DNA of 64,000 bases from Streptomyces sp. NBC_01262 (GCF_036226365.1 NZ_CP108462.1:5268501-5332500); one strand, 5' to 3'. Counted from the first letter of the stretch, positions 23,417 through 32,463 are shown. Notes: a model not told the origin generated them from the sequence alone. Numbers and translations are program-made.

Positions 23417-24417
23417 GCGATCCCCACTCCCTGCTTGCGCATAATTTCAGCCAACCTGTAGAGCCCGCCCAGGTCGATTCCGTCGCTCAGCAGCTCCAGC
23501 TCGTACGTCGGCAGGCCGAGAGCGGAGAGCTCCTCGCGCTCGCGGCGTTCCAGCGCTACCCGTTCCGCGTGCTCGTACGCCTGCGCAAGCAGCGGATCCA
23601 CCAGCCGCTCCGCCAGACCGCCCCTGCGCGCGCCGCCCAGACCGGCCTGGGACAGGGCTTTCGCCACCGCCGTACGCCGTCCGTTGGCCACCGCGCCCAC
23701 GGCGTCGGAGTCCAGGACCACCGGGCGCACCATGTTGATCACCACGCCGCCGACCGGCAGCCCGGCCGCGCGCAGCTCGGCGACGCCGTCCACGGTCTCC
23801 TGGACCGGCATCTCCTCAAGGAGCGTCACGAGGTGGACGGCGGTCTCCTGGGACTTCATCACGCGCATGACGGCCTGCGCCTGGTTGTATATCGGGCCGA
23901 TCCGGGCCAGCCCCGCCACCTCGTCGTTCACATTGAGGAAGCGGGTGATCCGGCCGGTCGGCGGGGCGTCCATGACGACGGCGTCGTAGGTCCGCCAGCC
24001 CGCCTTGTCCTTGCGGCGCACGGCCTCGCACGCCTTGCCGGTCAGCAGGACGTCGCGCAGGCCGGGCGCGACGGTCGTGGCGAAGTCGATCGCGCCCAGC
24101 TTCTTGAGCGCGCGGCCGGCTCTGCCGAGCTTGTAGAACATGTCCAGGTAGTCCAGCAGCGCCTGCTCGGGGTCGATGGCGAGTGCGTACACCTCGCCGC
24201 CGCCGGGGGCGACGGCGATCTTCCGCTCCTCGTACGGCAGCGCCTCGGCCTCGAACAGCTGGGCGATGCCCTGCCGTCCCTCGACCTCGACCAGGAGGAC
24301 GCGCCTCCCCTCGGCGGCCAGGGCGAGCGCGAGCGCCGCGGCGACCGTGGTCTTTCCCGTGCCGCCCTTGCCCGTCACGACGTGGAGCCTGGTGGCAGTT
24401 GACTGTTGAGGGCTCAC
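23413..24417 (-). CDS. ArsA/Get3-like ATPase, first of a pair
   Basis: This 334-residue protein carries Walker A GKGGTGKTTV (about 16-25), LLVEVEGRQGIAQLF, and the ArsA motif YDAVVMDAPPTGRITRFLNV. The second half (LPVGGVVINMVRP) and the C-terminal helices match the family. It has no TRC40-style cysteine pair that I can see. It is first in a two-gene unit with the ATPase at 22064, with 4-bp overlap. The start at 24417 gives MSPQQSTATRLHVV. Confidence 0.93.
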   Translation of the reverse strand: MSPQQSTATRLHVVTGKGGTGKTTVAAALALALAAEGRRVLLVEVEGRQGIAQLFEAEALPYEERKIAVAPGGGEVYALAIDPEQALLDYLDMFYKLGRAGRALKKLGAIDFATTVAPGLRDVLLTGKACEAVRRKDKAGWRTYDAVVMDAPPTGRITRFLNVNDEVAGLARIGPIYNQAQAVMRVMKSQETAVHLVTLLEEMPVQETVDGVAELRAAGLPVGGVVINMVRPVVLDSDAVGAVANGRRTAVAKALSQAGLGGARRGGLAERLVDPLLAQAYEHAERVALERREREELSALGLPTYELELLSDGIDLGGLYRLAEIMRKQGVGIA

Positions 24418-24489
24418 AGCTTCGAGCCTAACCAGTCGGGTGGCGGGCTACGCGTGGGGTGGGTGCTGTCAGGCATTACAGTCCCTGTC

Positions 24490-24651
24490 ATGGCTAAGTG
24501 GGAATACGCGACCGTGCCGCTTCTCGTGCACGCGACAAAGCAGATTCTGGACACCTGGGGCGAGGACGGCTGGGAGCTCGTCCAGGTCATCCCGGGGCCC
24601 AACAACCCCGAGCAGCTTGTCGCGTACTTCAAGCGGGAGAAGCAGGCATGA
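24490..24651 (+). CDS. DUF4177 small protein
   Basis: A 53-residue protein, MAKWEYATVPLLVHATKQIL then WGEDGWELVQVIPGP, the typical DUF4177 pattern of conserved Trp/Glu. The frame opens earlier, but ATG 24490 gives the family length. Its stop overlaps the RidA start (ATGA), so the two are coupled. Function unknown. Confidence 0.88.
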   Translation: MAKWEYATVPLLVHATKQILDTWGEDGWELVQVIPGPNNPEQLVAYFKREKQA

Positions 24652-25112
24652 GCGCTGTCGAGGATCGCCTCGCCGAGCTCGGGCTGACCCTTCCGGATGT
24701 CGTCGCGCCGCTGGCCGCGTACGTCCCGGCCCTGCGGTCCGGCAACTACGTCTTCACCTCCGGCCAGCTTCCGATGGTCGACGGCAAGCTCCCGCTCACC
24801 GGCAAGGTCGGCGCCGAGGTCTCCGCCGAGGACGCCAAGGAGCTGGCTCGCACCTGCGCCCTCAACGGCCTCGCGGCGGTCAAGTCCGTCATCGGCGACC
24901 TCGACCGCATCAAGCGTGTGGTCAAGGTCACCGGCTTCGTGGCCTCCGCCCCCGACTTCACCGGCCAGCCCGGCGTCATCAACGGCGCGAGCGAGCTTCT
25001 CGGCGAAGTCCTCGGCCCCAAGGGCGTGCACGCGCGCAGCGCGGTCGGCGTCGCGGTCCTGCCGCTCGACTCCCCGGTCGAGGTCGACTTCCAGGTCGAG
25101 CTGACGGACTGA
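24648..25112 (+). CDS. RidA family (YjgF/UK114) protein
   Basis: This 154-residue protein has the RidA-like core SGNYVFTSGQLPMVDGKLPL, CALNGLAAVKSVIGDLDRI, VVKVTGFVASAPDF and HARSAVGVAVLPLDSPVEVD. RidA proteins deaminate reactive enamine/imine intermediates. The catalytic Arg of true RidA is in a RSAVGV-like strand here (HARSAVGV), but this long-N-terminus subgroup (COG0251, 150 residues) may differ in activity. Coupled to the DUF4177 gene. Confidence 0.93.
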   Translation: MSAVEDRLAELGLTLPDVVAPLAAYVPALRSGNYVFTSGQLPMVDGKLPLTGKVGAEVSAEDAKELARTCALNGLAAVKSVIGDLDRIKRVVKVTGFVASAPDFTGQPGVINGASELLGEVLGPKGVHARSAVGVAVLPLDSPVEVDFQVELTD

Positions 25113-25115
25113 ATT

Positions 25116-25138
25116 CAGCCCGTCCGGCGTTTGAGGAC
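25116..25138 (+). repeat. Copy 2 of the dispersed CAGCCCGTCCGGC...TTGAGGAC repeat
   Basis: It lies 3 bp after the RidA stop. It reads CAGCCCGTCCGGCGT then TTGAGGAC and is followed by two GC-rich hairpins. Confidence 0.75.
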
Positions 25139-25161
25139 ATGCCCGGAGGGCGTTCGGGGGT

Positions 25162-25204
25162 CTGGGGGCGAAGCCCCCAGTGGGTCCGGGCAGAGCCCGG
25201 GCCC
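25162..25204 (+). terminator. Double hairpin terminator after the RidA gene
   Basis: CTGGGGGC-GAA-GCCCCCAG (25162-25180) is followed by CCGGGC-AGA-GCCCGG (25186-25200). Neither has a U-tract, as is common in actinomycetes. Confidence 0.75.
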
Positions 25205-25242
25205 TATCGAACATCCCCGCGCAAGCGCATAGCATCCGGCCC

Positions 25243-26118
25243 ATGACCACCTCCAACGGCCAGTGGTTCCCCTCAAGCTGGCCGGACCGCATCAGGGATC
25301 TGGCAGAAGGCCGCCTGGAGCCGGTGCGGCCGCGCAGGGCGGCGACGGTGATGCTGCTGCGGGACGGGCCCGGGGGCCCCGCTGTGCACATGCTGCGCCG
25401 CCGTACCTCGATGGCCTTCGCGGCGGGCGCGTACGCCTATCCCGGCGGTGGCGTCGACCCCCGGGACGAGCGGGCCGTCGGCTGGGCCGGGCCTCCGGTG
25501 GAGGCGTGGGCGCAGCGGCTGGGCGTGGACGCGGCCTGCGCGCAGGCAGTGGTGTGCGCGGCGGTGCGCGAGACGTTCGAGGAGTCGGGCGTGCTGCTGG
25601 CCGGCGCGGACGCGGCCCACGTCGTCGAGGACACGACGCCGGCCGACTGGGAGGCGGACCGCAGGGCCCTGGTCTCCAGGGAGCTGGCGTTCGCGGATTT
25701 CCTGGCCCGCCGCGAACTCGTCCTGCGCAGCGACCTTCTCGGCCCGTGGGCGCGGTGGATCACGCCGGAGTTCGAGGAGCGGCGCTACGACACCTGGTTC
25801 TTCGTGACCGCGCTGCCGCCCGGCCAGCGCACCCGGGACGTGTCGGGCGAGGCGGACCACACGGAGTGGCTGCGCCCGTCCGAGGCGGCCGCGTCGTACG
25901 ACAGGGGCGAGCTGACGATGATGCCGCCGACCATCGCGACGCTGCGCTCGCTCATCCCGTACGCAACCGCCGCCGAGGCCCTCGCCGCCGCGGCGGAGCG
26001 CGATCTGACCCCCGTCCTGGCCCAGGCACGGCTTGCGCAGGACGGAAAAGGCGGGGTTGTACTCAGCTGGCCGGGGCACCCGGAATTCACGAAGCTCATC
26101 GGAGGAACTGGCGAATGA
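25243..26118 (+). CDS. NUDIX hydrolase
   Basis: This 291-residue protein has the NUDIX scaffold: RRAATVMLLRDG, AFAAGAYAYPGGGVDPRDE, and a Nudix box ending AAVRETFEESGVLL. A long insert between the Pro-Gly-Gly and the box is typical of a NUDIX subgroup like human NUDT19. ATG 25243 is preferred over upstream reading through the terminator. Its stop overlaps the next start (ATGA). Substrate probably a nucleoside diphosphate derivative or an acyl-CoA; not determinable from sequence. Confidence 0.9.
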   Translation: MTTSNGQWFPSSWPDRIRDLAEGRLEPVRPRRAATVMLLRDGPGGPAVHMLRRRTSMAFAAGAYAYPGGGVDPRDERAVGWAGPPVEAWAQRLGVDAACAQAVVCAAVRETFEESGVLLAGADAAHVVEDTTPADWEADRRALVSRELAFADFLARRELVLRSDLLGPWARWITPEFEERRYDTWFFVTALPPGQRTRDVSGEADHTEWLRPSEAAASYDRGELTMMPPTIATLRSLIPYATAAEALAAAAERDLTPVLAQARLAQDGKGGVVLSWPGHPEFTKLIGGTGE

Positions 26119-26939
26119 CCTCGGCCATCCTGCCCGGCAACCCCCGCCCGGCCGTCGGGGGACGGGCGACGCCGCGCGCGTTCTGTGTGCTGGCGCCGAA
26201 TCCGTCGGCCATGACGCTGGACGGCACCAACACCTGGATCGTGGGCGAGCCGGACTCCGACCTCGCCGTCGTCATCGACCCGGGCCCGCTGGACGAAAAC
26301 CACCTTGCGCATGTCGTGAGCACCGCGCACGCCCTCGGCAAGCGCATCGCGCTCACCCTCCTCACCCACGGCCACCCGGACCACGCCGAGGGCGCCGCCC
26401 GCTTCGCCGACCTCACAGGGACCTCCGTACGGGCCCTGGACCCGGCCCTGCGCCTCGGCGACGAGGGCCTGGAGGCAGGCGACGTCATCGCCACCGGCGG
26501 CCTGGAGCTGCGCGTCATCCCCACCCCCGGGCACACCGCGGACTCGCTGTCCTTCCACCTGCGCGCCGACGCGGCCGTCCTCACCGGCGACACCGTCCTC
26601 GGGCGCGGCACGAGCGTCGTCGCCCACCCCGAGGGCCGCCTCGGCGACTACCTGGACTCCCTGCGGCGGCTGCAGCACCTCACCATGGACAGCGGTGTGG
26701 ACACGGTCCTGCCCGGCCACGGCCCCGTACTCACCGATGCGCGCGGCGCGGTGGAGTTCTACCTCGCCCACCGCGCGAACCGGCTCGCGCAGGTCGAGAC
26801 CGCGGTGGAATCGGGTTACGTCACGCCGTCCGAGGTCGTCGCGCATGTCTACGCGGACGTGGACAAGGGCCTGTGGCCCGCCGCCGAGCTGTCGGTGCGG
26901 GCCCAGCTGGACTACCTGCGCGAGCACGGGCTGATCTGA
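26115..26939 (+). CDS. Metallo-beta-lactamase fold hydrolase (LACTB2-like)
   Basis: This 274-residue protein has the metal motif THGHPDHAEGA (HxHxDH), PTPGHTADSLSF, LTGDTVLGRGT and LPGHGPVL. The C-terminal winged-helix region VTPSEVVAHVYADVDK is shared with LACTB2-type RNases. It may be an endoribonuclease or a glyoxalase-II-like hydrolase. The SD GGAGGA lies within the end of the NUDIX gene, and the ATGA overlap indicates translational coupling. Confidence 0.92.
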   Translation: MTSAILPGNPRPAVGGRATPRAFCVLAPNPSAMTLDGTNTWIVGEPDSDLAVVIDPGPLDENHLAHVVSTAHALGKRIALTLLTHGHPDHAEGAARFADLTGTSVRALDPALRLGDEGLEAGDVIATGGLELRVIPTPGHTADSLSFHLRADAAVLTGDTVLGRGTSVVAHPEGRLGDYLDSLRRLQHLTMDSGVDTVLPGHGPVLTDARGAVEFYLAHRANRLAQVETAVESGYVTPSEVVAHVYADVDKGLWPAAELSVRAQLDYLREHGLI

Positions 26940-26943
26940 GATT

Positions 26944-26966
26944 CAGCCCGTCCGGCGACTGAGGAC
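26944..26966 (+). repeat. Copy 3 of the dispersed CAGCCCGTCCGGC...TGAGGAC repeat
   Basis: It starts 4 bp after the metallo-beta-lactamase stop; the last 11 bp (CTGAGGACAGA) are echoed once more immediately downstream. Confidence 0.75.
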
Positions 26967-26994
26967 AGAACTGAGGACAGAACCGGTCAGCGCG

Positions 26995-27669
26995 CTAGCG
27001 AGAGCGCTTCGCGAGCCGCTCCACGTCCAGCAGGATGACCGCCCGGGCCTCCAGCCGCAGCCAGCCGCGTCCGGCGAAGTCGGCGAGCGCCTTGTTCACG
27101 GTCTCGCGGGAGGCGCCGACGAGCTGGGCGAGCTCTTCCTGCGTGAGGTCGTGGACGACGTGGATGCCTTCCTCGGACTGGACGCCGAAGCGGCGCGACA
27201 GGTCGAGCAGCGCCTTGGCGACCCGCCCGGGGACATCCGAGAAGACCAGGTCCGACATGACGTCGTTCGTCCGGCGCAGGCGGCGCGCGACGGCCCGCAG
27301 CAACGCCGTGGCGACCTCGGGGCGGGCGTTGAGCCAGGGCTGGAGGTCGCCGTGGCCGAGGCCGAGGAGCTTGAGCTCGGTCAGAGCGGTGGCGGTGGCG
27401 GTGCGCGGGCCGGGGTCGAAGAGCGAGAGCTCGCCGATCAGCTCGCCGGGGCCGATGACGGCGAGCATGTTCTCGCGGCCGTCGGGGGAGGTGCGGTGGA
27501 GCTTCACCTTGCCCTCGGTGACGACGTAGAGCCGGTCCCCGGGGTCGCCCTCGTGGAACAGCGAGTCGCCACGCGCCAGCGTGACCTCCTGCATGGAGGC
27601 GCGCAGTTCAGCGGCCTGCTCATCGTCGAGCGCCGCGAATAGCGGTGCGCGCCGCAGAACGTCGTCCAC
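26995..27669 (-). CDS. crp: Crp/Fnr family cyclic-nucleotide receptor protein
   Basis: This 224-residue protein has a cNMP-binding domain (residues about 8-125; GDSLFHEGDPGDRLYVVTEG, PGELIGELSLFDPGPRTATATA) and a Crp helix-turn-helix (LTQEELAQLVGASRETVNKA, about 170-190). In Streptomyces Crp controls germination and secondary metabolism. GTG 27669 follows GGAGA at 6-bp spacing. It is divergent from nth across 198 bp. I saw no obvious Crp box in that gap. Confidence 0.95.
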   Translation of the reverse strand: MDDVLRRAPLFAALDDEQAAELRASMQEVTLARGDSLFHEGDPGDRLYVVTEGKVKLHRTSPDGRENMLAVIGPGELIGELSLFDPGPRTATATALTELKLLGLGHGDLQPWLNARPEVATALLRAVARRLRRTNDVMSDLVFSDVPGRVAKALLDLSRRFGVQSEEGIHVVHDLTQEELAQLVGASRETVNKALADFAGRGWLRLEARAVILLDVERLAKRSR

Positions 27670-27867
27670 GAGCTATCTCCTTGTCGGCCATGCCGGACTG
27701 TTCTCGGTCGTGCTTCCGGTTCCGGACCATAATGCCGTACAGCGAAACAGTGCGATCAATCACAAGTCTGTCTTATGTGTTCGCGGAGCTGTGCTCCGGG
27801 GGTCCGTTTGGGTACGGGATCCTCGTGGCCCGGGGCGGATGTCAGTGCCGAGCCTTAGGCTGGCCGG

Positions 27868-28740
27868 GTGGTTGATACGCCAAGTGCGCGCAAGAAACAG
27901 CAGGGTGGTACGGCCGGGCGGGTGAAGGACGGACCCGATTCAGCCGTGAGCGAACGCGGCGCGACGGGCCGTGCCCCCGAGTCGCGGCTCGCTCTGGTGC
28001 GCCGGGCCCGGCGGATCAACCGCGAGCTCGCGGAGGCGTATCCGTACGCCCATCCGGAGCTGGACTTCGACAATCCCTTCCAGCTGCTCGTGGCCACCGT
28101 GCTGTCCGCGCAGACCACGGACCTGAGGGTGAACCAGACCACGCCCGCGCTCTTCGCGAAGTACCCGGCGCCCGAGGATCTCGCCGCCGCCGACCCCGAG
28201 GAGCTGGAGCAGCTCATCCGTCCCACCGGCTTCTTCCGGGCCAAGGCCCGGTCCCTGCTCGGGCTGTCCGCCGCGCTGCGCGACCGCTTCGGCGGCGAGG
28301 TGCCGGGCCGGCTGGAGGACCTGGTCACGCTGCCGGGCGTGGGCCGCAAGACCGCCAACGTCGTGCTGGGCAACGCCTTCGGGGTGCCCGGGATCACCGT
28401 GGACACGCACTTCGGGCGGCTGGTGCGCCGCTTCGGCTGGACGACCTCGGAGGACCCGGAGAAGGTCGAGCAGGAGATCGGGGCGCTCTTCCCGAAGAGC
28501 GAGTGGACGATGCTGTCGCACCGGCTGATCTTCCACGGCCGCCGCGTCTGCCACTCCCGCAGGCCCGCCTGCGGTGCCTGCCCGATAGCGCCGCTCTGCC
28601 CCGCGTACGGCGAGGGCGAGACCGATCCGGAGAAGGCGAAGAAACTGTTGAAGTACGAGTTGGGCGGCGCCCCCGGCCAGCGGCTCAGGCCGCCCGTCGG
28701 ATTCCCGGGCAAGCCCGCCGCGGCGCTGGGGGCTGAGTGA
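27868..28740 (+). CDS. nth: Endonuclease III
   Basis: This 290-residue DNA glycosylase/AP lyase has a helix-hairpin-helix LPGVGRKTANVVLGN with the catalytic Lys, VDTHFGRLVRR with the catalytic Asp, and a C-terminal 4Fe-4S loop (CHSRRPACGACPIAPLC). The N-terminal 45 residues are a basic, disordered extension relative to E. coli Nth. GTG 27868 is the start. It overlaps the next gene by GTGA and acts in base-excision repair of oxidised pyrimidines. Confidence 0.96.
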   Translation: MVDTPSARKKQQGGTAGRVKDGPDSAVSERGATGRAPESRLALVRRARRINRELAEAYPYAHPELDFDNPFQLLVATVLSAQTTDLRVNQTTPALFAKYPAPEDLAAADPEELEQLIRPTGFFRAKARSLLGLSAALRDRFGGEVPGRLEDLVTLPGVGRKTANVVLGNAFGVPGITVDTHFGRLVRRFGWTTSEDPEKVEQEIGALFPKSEWTMLSHRLIFHGRRVCHSRRPACGACPIAPLCPAYGEGETDPEKAKKLLKYELGGAPGQRLRPPVGFPGKPAAALGAE

Positions 28741-29435
28741 CGAGAGCGAACAGGGCTTACGAAGACGGGCTCGAGGCTGTCACCGTCACCTCCGACGGCC
28801 TGCCCGACTGGCTGCGCCCCGTCGCCCGTGGCGCGGCCGACGTACGGCCCGAGCAGCTCAGCCGTTTCCTGCCCCCGGAATCCGGCGGCCGGGCCTCCGC
28901 CGTACTGATCCTCTTCGGCGAGGGTGCCGACGGCGCCGGCCCCGAGCTGCTGCTCATGGAGCGCTCCAGCTCCCTGCGCTCGCACGCCGGGCAGCCCTCC
29001 TTCCCCGGCGGGGCGCTCGACCCCCAGGACGGCGACCCCGAGGGCGACGGGCCGTTGCGGGCCGCGCTGCGGGAGGCGGAGGAGGAGACCGGGCTCGACC
29101 CCTCCGGCGTCCAGGTCTTCGCCGTGCTGCCCCGGCTCTACATCCCGGTGAGCGGATTCGTCGTCACGCCGGTGCTCGGCTGGTGGCGGCGCCCCACCCC
29201 GGTCGGGGCGGTCGATCTCGCCGAGACCGCCCGGGTCTTCACGGTGCCGGTCACGGACCTCGCCGACCCGGCCAACCGCGCCACCGTCGCCCACCCCAGC
29301 GGCTACCGGGGGCCCGCGTTCCTGGTCGCAGACGCGCTCGTGTGGGGCTTCACAGCGGGCCTGATCGACCGGATTCTGCACTTCGCGGGCTGGGAGCGAG
29401 GTTGGGATAGGTCAAAGACCGTCCCGCTGGGTTGA
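28737..29435 (+). CDS. CoA-pyrophosphatase-type NUDIX hydrolase (NudL/Pcd1-like)
   Basis: This 232-residue protein has the CoA-type motif LRSHAGQPSFPGG and the Nudix box AALREAEEETGLDP, then YIPVSGFVVTPVLGW. These features mark the CoA diphosphatase branch, which hydrolyses CoA to phosphopantetheine and 3',5'-ADP. The start GTG overlaps the nth stop (GTGA), a coupled arrangement that I recall in many actinomycetes. Confidence 0.93.
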   Translation: MTRANRAYEDGLEAVTVTSDGLPDWLRPVARGAADVRPEQLSRFLPPESGGRASAVLILFGEGADGAGPELLLMERSSSLRSHAGQPSFPGGALDPQDGDPEGDGPLRAALREAEEETGLDPSGVQVFAVLPRLYIPVSGFVVTPVLGWWRRPTPVGAVDLAETARVFTVPVTDLADPANRATVAHPSGYRGPAFLVADALVWGFTAGLIDRILHFAGWERGWDRSKTVPLG

Positions 29436-29504
29436 TCAGCCATGAGACGGTGTCCGGGTGTTGCAATCCCCCGGGGAGGGCCCCGGCCTGCGAGGTGAGT
29501 CTCG

Positions 29505-30704
29505 GTGAACGTGCTGGACGTCGTGCTGCTGCTCGCGGCCGTGTGGTTCGCGGTCATCGGGTACCGCCAGGGGTTCATCGTCGGCGTCATGTCGGTGATC
29601 GGCTTCCTCGGCGGCGGGCTGATCGCCGTCTACCTGCTGCCGGTGATCTGGGCCGAGCTGACGGACAATGCCACGCCGGGCACGGTCGCGGTGGTCACCG
29701 CCGTGGTCCTGGTCATCGTCTGCGCCTCGGTCGGGCAGGCGTTCACCACCCACCTGGGCAACAAGGTCCGTACGCACATCAGCTGGTCACCGGCGCGCGC
29801 GATCGACGCGATCGGCGGCGCGCTGGTGAATGTCGTGGCCATGCTGCTGGTCGCCTGGCTGATCGGTTCCGCGCTGGCCACGACCACGCTGCCGACACTG
29901 GGCCGGGAGGTACGTTCCTCCAAGGTGCTGCTCGGCGTCGCCCGGGTCGTACCGGAGCAGGCAGACACCTGGTTCGCCGACTTCAGCTCCACCCTCGCGC
30001 AGAACGGCCTGCCGCAGGTCTTCAGCCCCTTCGCCAACGAGCCGATCACCAATGTCCCGGCCCCGGACCCGGCGGTCGCCAGCAGCGAGGTGGTCAGCCG
30101 GGCGAAGAAGAGCATCGTCAAGGTCGTCGGCACCGCGCCGAGCTGCGGCAAGGTGCTGGAGGGCACCGGCTTCGTCTTCGCCCAGCACCGCGTCATGACC
30201 AACGCCCATGTCGTCGGCGGGGTCGACGAGCCGACCGTCCAGATCGGCGGCGAGGGCAAGCTCTACGACGCCAAGATCGTGCTCTACGACTACCAGCGCG
30301 ACATCGCGGTCCTCGACGTCCCCGCGCTCAACGCGCCCGCGCTCAGCTTCAGCGGCACCGACGCCAGGACCGGCGACAGCGCGATCGTTGCCGGCTTCCC
30401 CGAGAACGGCGGCTATGACGTCCGCGCCGCCCGGGTGCGCAACCGCATCCCGGCCACCGGCCCCGACATCTACCGCCGGGGCACGGTGAACCGCGACGTC
30501 TACTCGCTCTACACCACCGTCCGCCAGGGCAACTCCGGCGGCCCGCTGCTCACCCCCGAGGGCGAGGTCTACGGGGTGGTCTTCGCCAAGTCGCTCGACG
30601 ACGCGTCGACCGGCTACGCCCTGACGGCGGACGAGGTGCTCCCCGACGCGACCGCGGGTGCGGCGGCCAGCGGCGAGGTGGACAGCCAGGGCTGCGCGCT
30701 GTGA
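29505..30704 (+). CDS. MarP-like membrane serine protease (CvpA domain plus trypsin-like domain)
   Basis: This 399-residue protein begins with four membrane helices in a CvpA/colicin-V-like domain (residues 1-130). An extracytoplasmic linker and a chymotrypsin-fold protease follow, with His235 (MTNAHVV), Asp266 (QRDIAVL) and Ser344 (RQGNSGGPL). Cys pairs (SCGK and DSQGCAL) may form disulfides. Mycobacterial MarP protects against acid stress by activating a peptidoglycan hydrolase. GTG 29505 has GAGGTGA upstream. Confidence 0.94.
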   Translation: MNVLDVVLLLAAVWFAVIGYRQGFIVGVMSVIGFLGGGLIAVYLLPVIWAELTDNATPGTVAVVTAVVLVIVCASVGQAFTTHLGNKVRTHISWSPARAIDAIGGALVNVVAMLLVAWLIGSALATTTLPTLGREVRSSKVLLGVARVVPEQADTWFADFSSTLAQNGLPQVFSPFANEPITNVPAPDPAVASSEVVSRAKKSIVKVVGTAPSCGKVLEGTGFVFAQHRVMTNAHVVGGVDEPTVQIGGEGKLYDAKIVLYDYQRDIAVLDVPALNAPALSFSGTDARTGDSAIVAGFPENGGYDVRAARVRNRIPATGPDIYRRGTVNRDVYSLYTTVRQGNSGGPLLTPEGEVYGVVFAKSLDDASTGYALTADEVLPDATAGAAASGEVDSQGCAL

Positions 30705-31032
30705 GCCGCGGCCCGGACGGGTTCTAGTCGCTGCGCGCGTGGCGCAGGCGCGCCCCTACCCAGCGCGCGCGGCGCCGCAGGATATGTGGAATCCCGATGC
30801 GGGAATCACCCGTTCGGGGGTCCGGGGTGCCGTTCCCCGGGAAGCTCCGGGCGGCGGATGCTGCCCCGGAGCGGCGATTGCGTGACACGTCACGGTAGTC
30901 GTGCGTCCAGCCCATACCGAGCTACGTGCCCCGGCCCCAAGGTCCGTAATCGCCTGGGGGTCCATCAATTGGCCTATGCGCCCGGCATTTGGCTGATAGT
31001 CATATAAGACGAACGGGATAAATGGGCCCGGC
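30705..31032. other. Intergenic gap between the MarP-like gene and the hydrolase gene
   Basis: No gene is seen. The stretch contains several GC-rich inverted repeats (for example near 30789-30807 and 30858-30878) that may terminate both convergent genes, and a somewhat AT-rich patch near 30970-31020. Confidence 0.45.
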
Positions 31033-31965
31033 TCAGCGGTCCGGCTCGGGGTCCTTCAGCCAGTTGATCAGCTCCGTCGAGAACGCCACCGGGTCCTCCT
31101 CGTGCGGGAAGTGACCCAGGCCGTCGAAGAGCCGCCAGCGGTAAGGAGCCTCTACGTACACCCCGCTGCCCGCCGCGGACCGCGTGCGCATGGCCGGGTC
31201 CAGCGAGCCGTGCAGATGCAGGGTCGGCACGCGCACGGGCCGTTTCATCCGGCGGTTGAACTGGAAGCCGTCCAGCCGCGCCAGCGACCGCACCATCCAC
31301 CGGTACGGCTCGATCGCGCAGTGCGCTGTCGACGGGATGGTCATCGCCCGCCGGTACGTCTCCACCGCCTCGTCATCCGGTAGCCGGGGCCCGGACCAGT
31401 CCCGGATCAGTCGGCCGACCAGCGCCGCGTCGTCCGCGAGGAGCTGCCGCTCCGGGATCCACGGCCGCTGGAAGCCCCATACGTACGACCCGGCGGCCGT
31501 CTGCTTGTAGTCGCCCAGCATCGCGGCCCGCCACCGCCGCGGGTGCGGCATCGAGCACACCGCGAGCCGCCGTACGAGCTTGGGCCGCATCACGGCGGCC
31601 GTCCATGCCAGATAGCCGCCCAGGTCATGGCCGACGAGCGCGGCGTCCGGCTCGCCGAGGGAGCGGATCACCCCGGTGACGTCCAGCGCGAGGTTGGCCG
31701 GGTCGTAGCCGCGCGGCGTACGGTCGCTGCCGCCCACCCCGCGCAGGTCCATCGCCACCGCGCGGAATCCGGCCTGCGCAAGCGCGGGCAGCTGGTAGCG
31801 CCACGTCCACCAGAACTGCGGGAAGCCGTGCAGCAGCAGCACCAGCGGTCCGTCGCCCATCTCCGCGATGTGAAAGCGGGCGCCGTTCGCCGCGACCTCC
31901 CGGTGTGTCCAGGGGCCGTCGGGGCGTACGACCGATTGGGTCGATGAACTACCAGCGTCCGTCAT
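31033..31965 (-). CDS. Alpha/beta hydrolase, epoxide-hydrolase-like
   Basis: This 310-residue protein has the oxyanion motif LHGFPQFWWTWR, DLRGVGGSDRTP, the nucleophile elbow VGHDLGGYLAW (Asp nucleophile, typical of epoxide hydrolases and dehalogenases) and the His region DGLGHFPHEEDP. Two Tyr residues in the cap (for example SYVWGF, IEPYRWM) could polarise an epoxide. It lies at the end of a leftward series with the holin-like gene. Confidence 0.92.
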   Translation of the reverse strand: MTDAGSSSTQSVVRPDGPWTHREVAANGARFHIAEMGDGPLVLLLHGFPQFWWTWRYQLPALAQAGFRAVAMDLRGVGGSDRTPRGYDPANLALDVTGVIRSLGEPDAALVGHDLGGYLAWTAAVMRPKLVRRLAVCSMPHPRRWRAAMLGDYKQTAAGSYVWGFQRPWIPERQLLADDAALVGRLIRDWSGPRLPDDEAVETYRRAMTIPSTAHCAIEPYRWMVRSLARLDGFQFNRRMKRPVRVPTLHLHGSLDPAMRTRSAAGSGVYVEAPYRWRLFDGLGHFPHEEDPVAFSTELINWLKDPEPDR

Positions 31966-31977
31966 GCCGAGAGCGTG

Positions 31978-32463
31978 TCACACCTTTACGTCGGCCGCGT
32001 TGCCGGACGCGATCGCCTTGACCCCGTCCACGGACGCCACGGCCGGCCGGGGATGCGGCTTGACGCCCTGGAGCACGGCCGCCGTCTGCTTGGCCGAGGC
32101 GATGGTCCGTTCCGGCTTCTTGATGTTCCTGAACTTCGCCCTCGCCATCAGCCCGAGCAGCCCCGCCAGCAGCAGGAACACCACGCCCACGATCAGGAAC
32201 GACCAGGCCAGGCCCAGACCCAGGTTGTGGATCCCGTAGGCCGCCGCGAAGCTCAGCACGGGCAGCGAGAACAGCACCAGCACCACGGCGCCCGCGATCG
32301 CCCCGCTGCCGGCGCCGGCCCGCTTGACGTCCTCCCTGACCTCCGCCTTGGCGAGGGCGATCTCCTCGTGCACCAGAGCGGACATCTCCGCCGTGGCCGA
32401 GGCGAACAGTTTGCCGAGGCTGCGTCCCTCGGGTCCGGCCTCGTCCGCTGGCGCTGCGCTCAT
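31978..32463 (-). CDS. Holin-X family (DUF1469-like) membrane protein
   Basis: This 161-residue protein has a helical N-terminus (LGKLFASATAEMSALVHEEI ALAKAEV) and two membrane helices (AIAGAVVLVLFSLPVLSFAA and WSFLIVGVVFLLLAGLLGL). A basic tail carries KKPERTIASAKQTA, diagnostic of the actinobacterial phage-holin-family/YqjE-like proteins. It is not evidence of a prophage; these are core proteins, probably membrane stress related. Confidence 0.88.
   Translation of the reverse strand: MSAAPADEAGPEGRSLGKLFASATAEMSALVHEEIALAKAEVREDVKRAGAGSGAIAGAVVLVLFSLPVLSFAAAYGIHNLGLGLAWSFLIVGVVFLLLAGLLGLMARAKFRNIKKPERTIASAKQTAAVLQGVKPHPRPAVASVDGVKAIASGNAADVKV

Noticed and set aside
31978..32463. Holin-family protein as sign of a prophage
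   Set aside because: Actinobacterial holin-X proteins are core chromosomal genes; no other phage genes are nearby.
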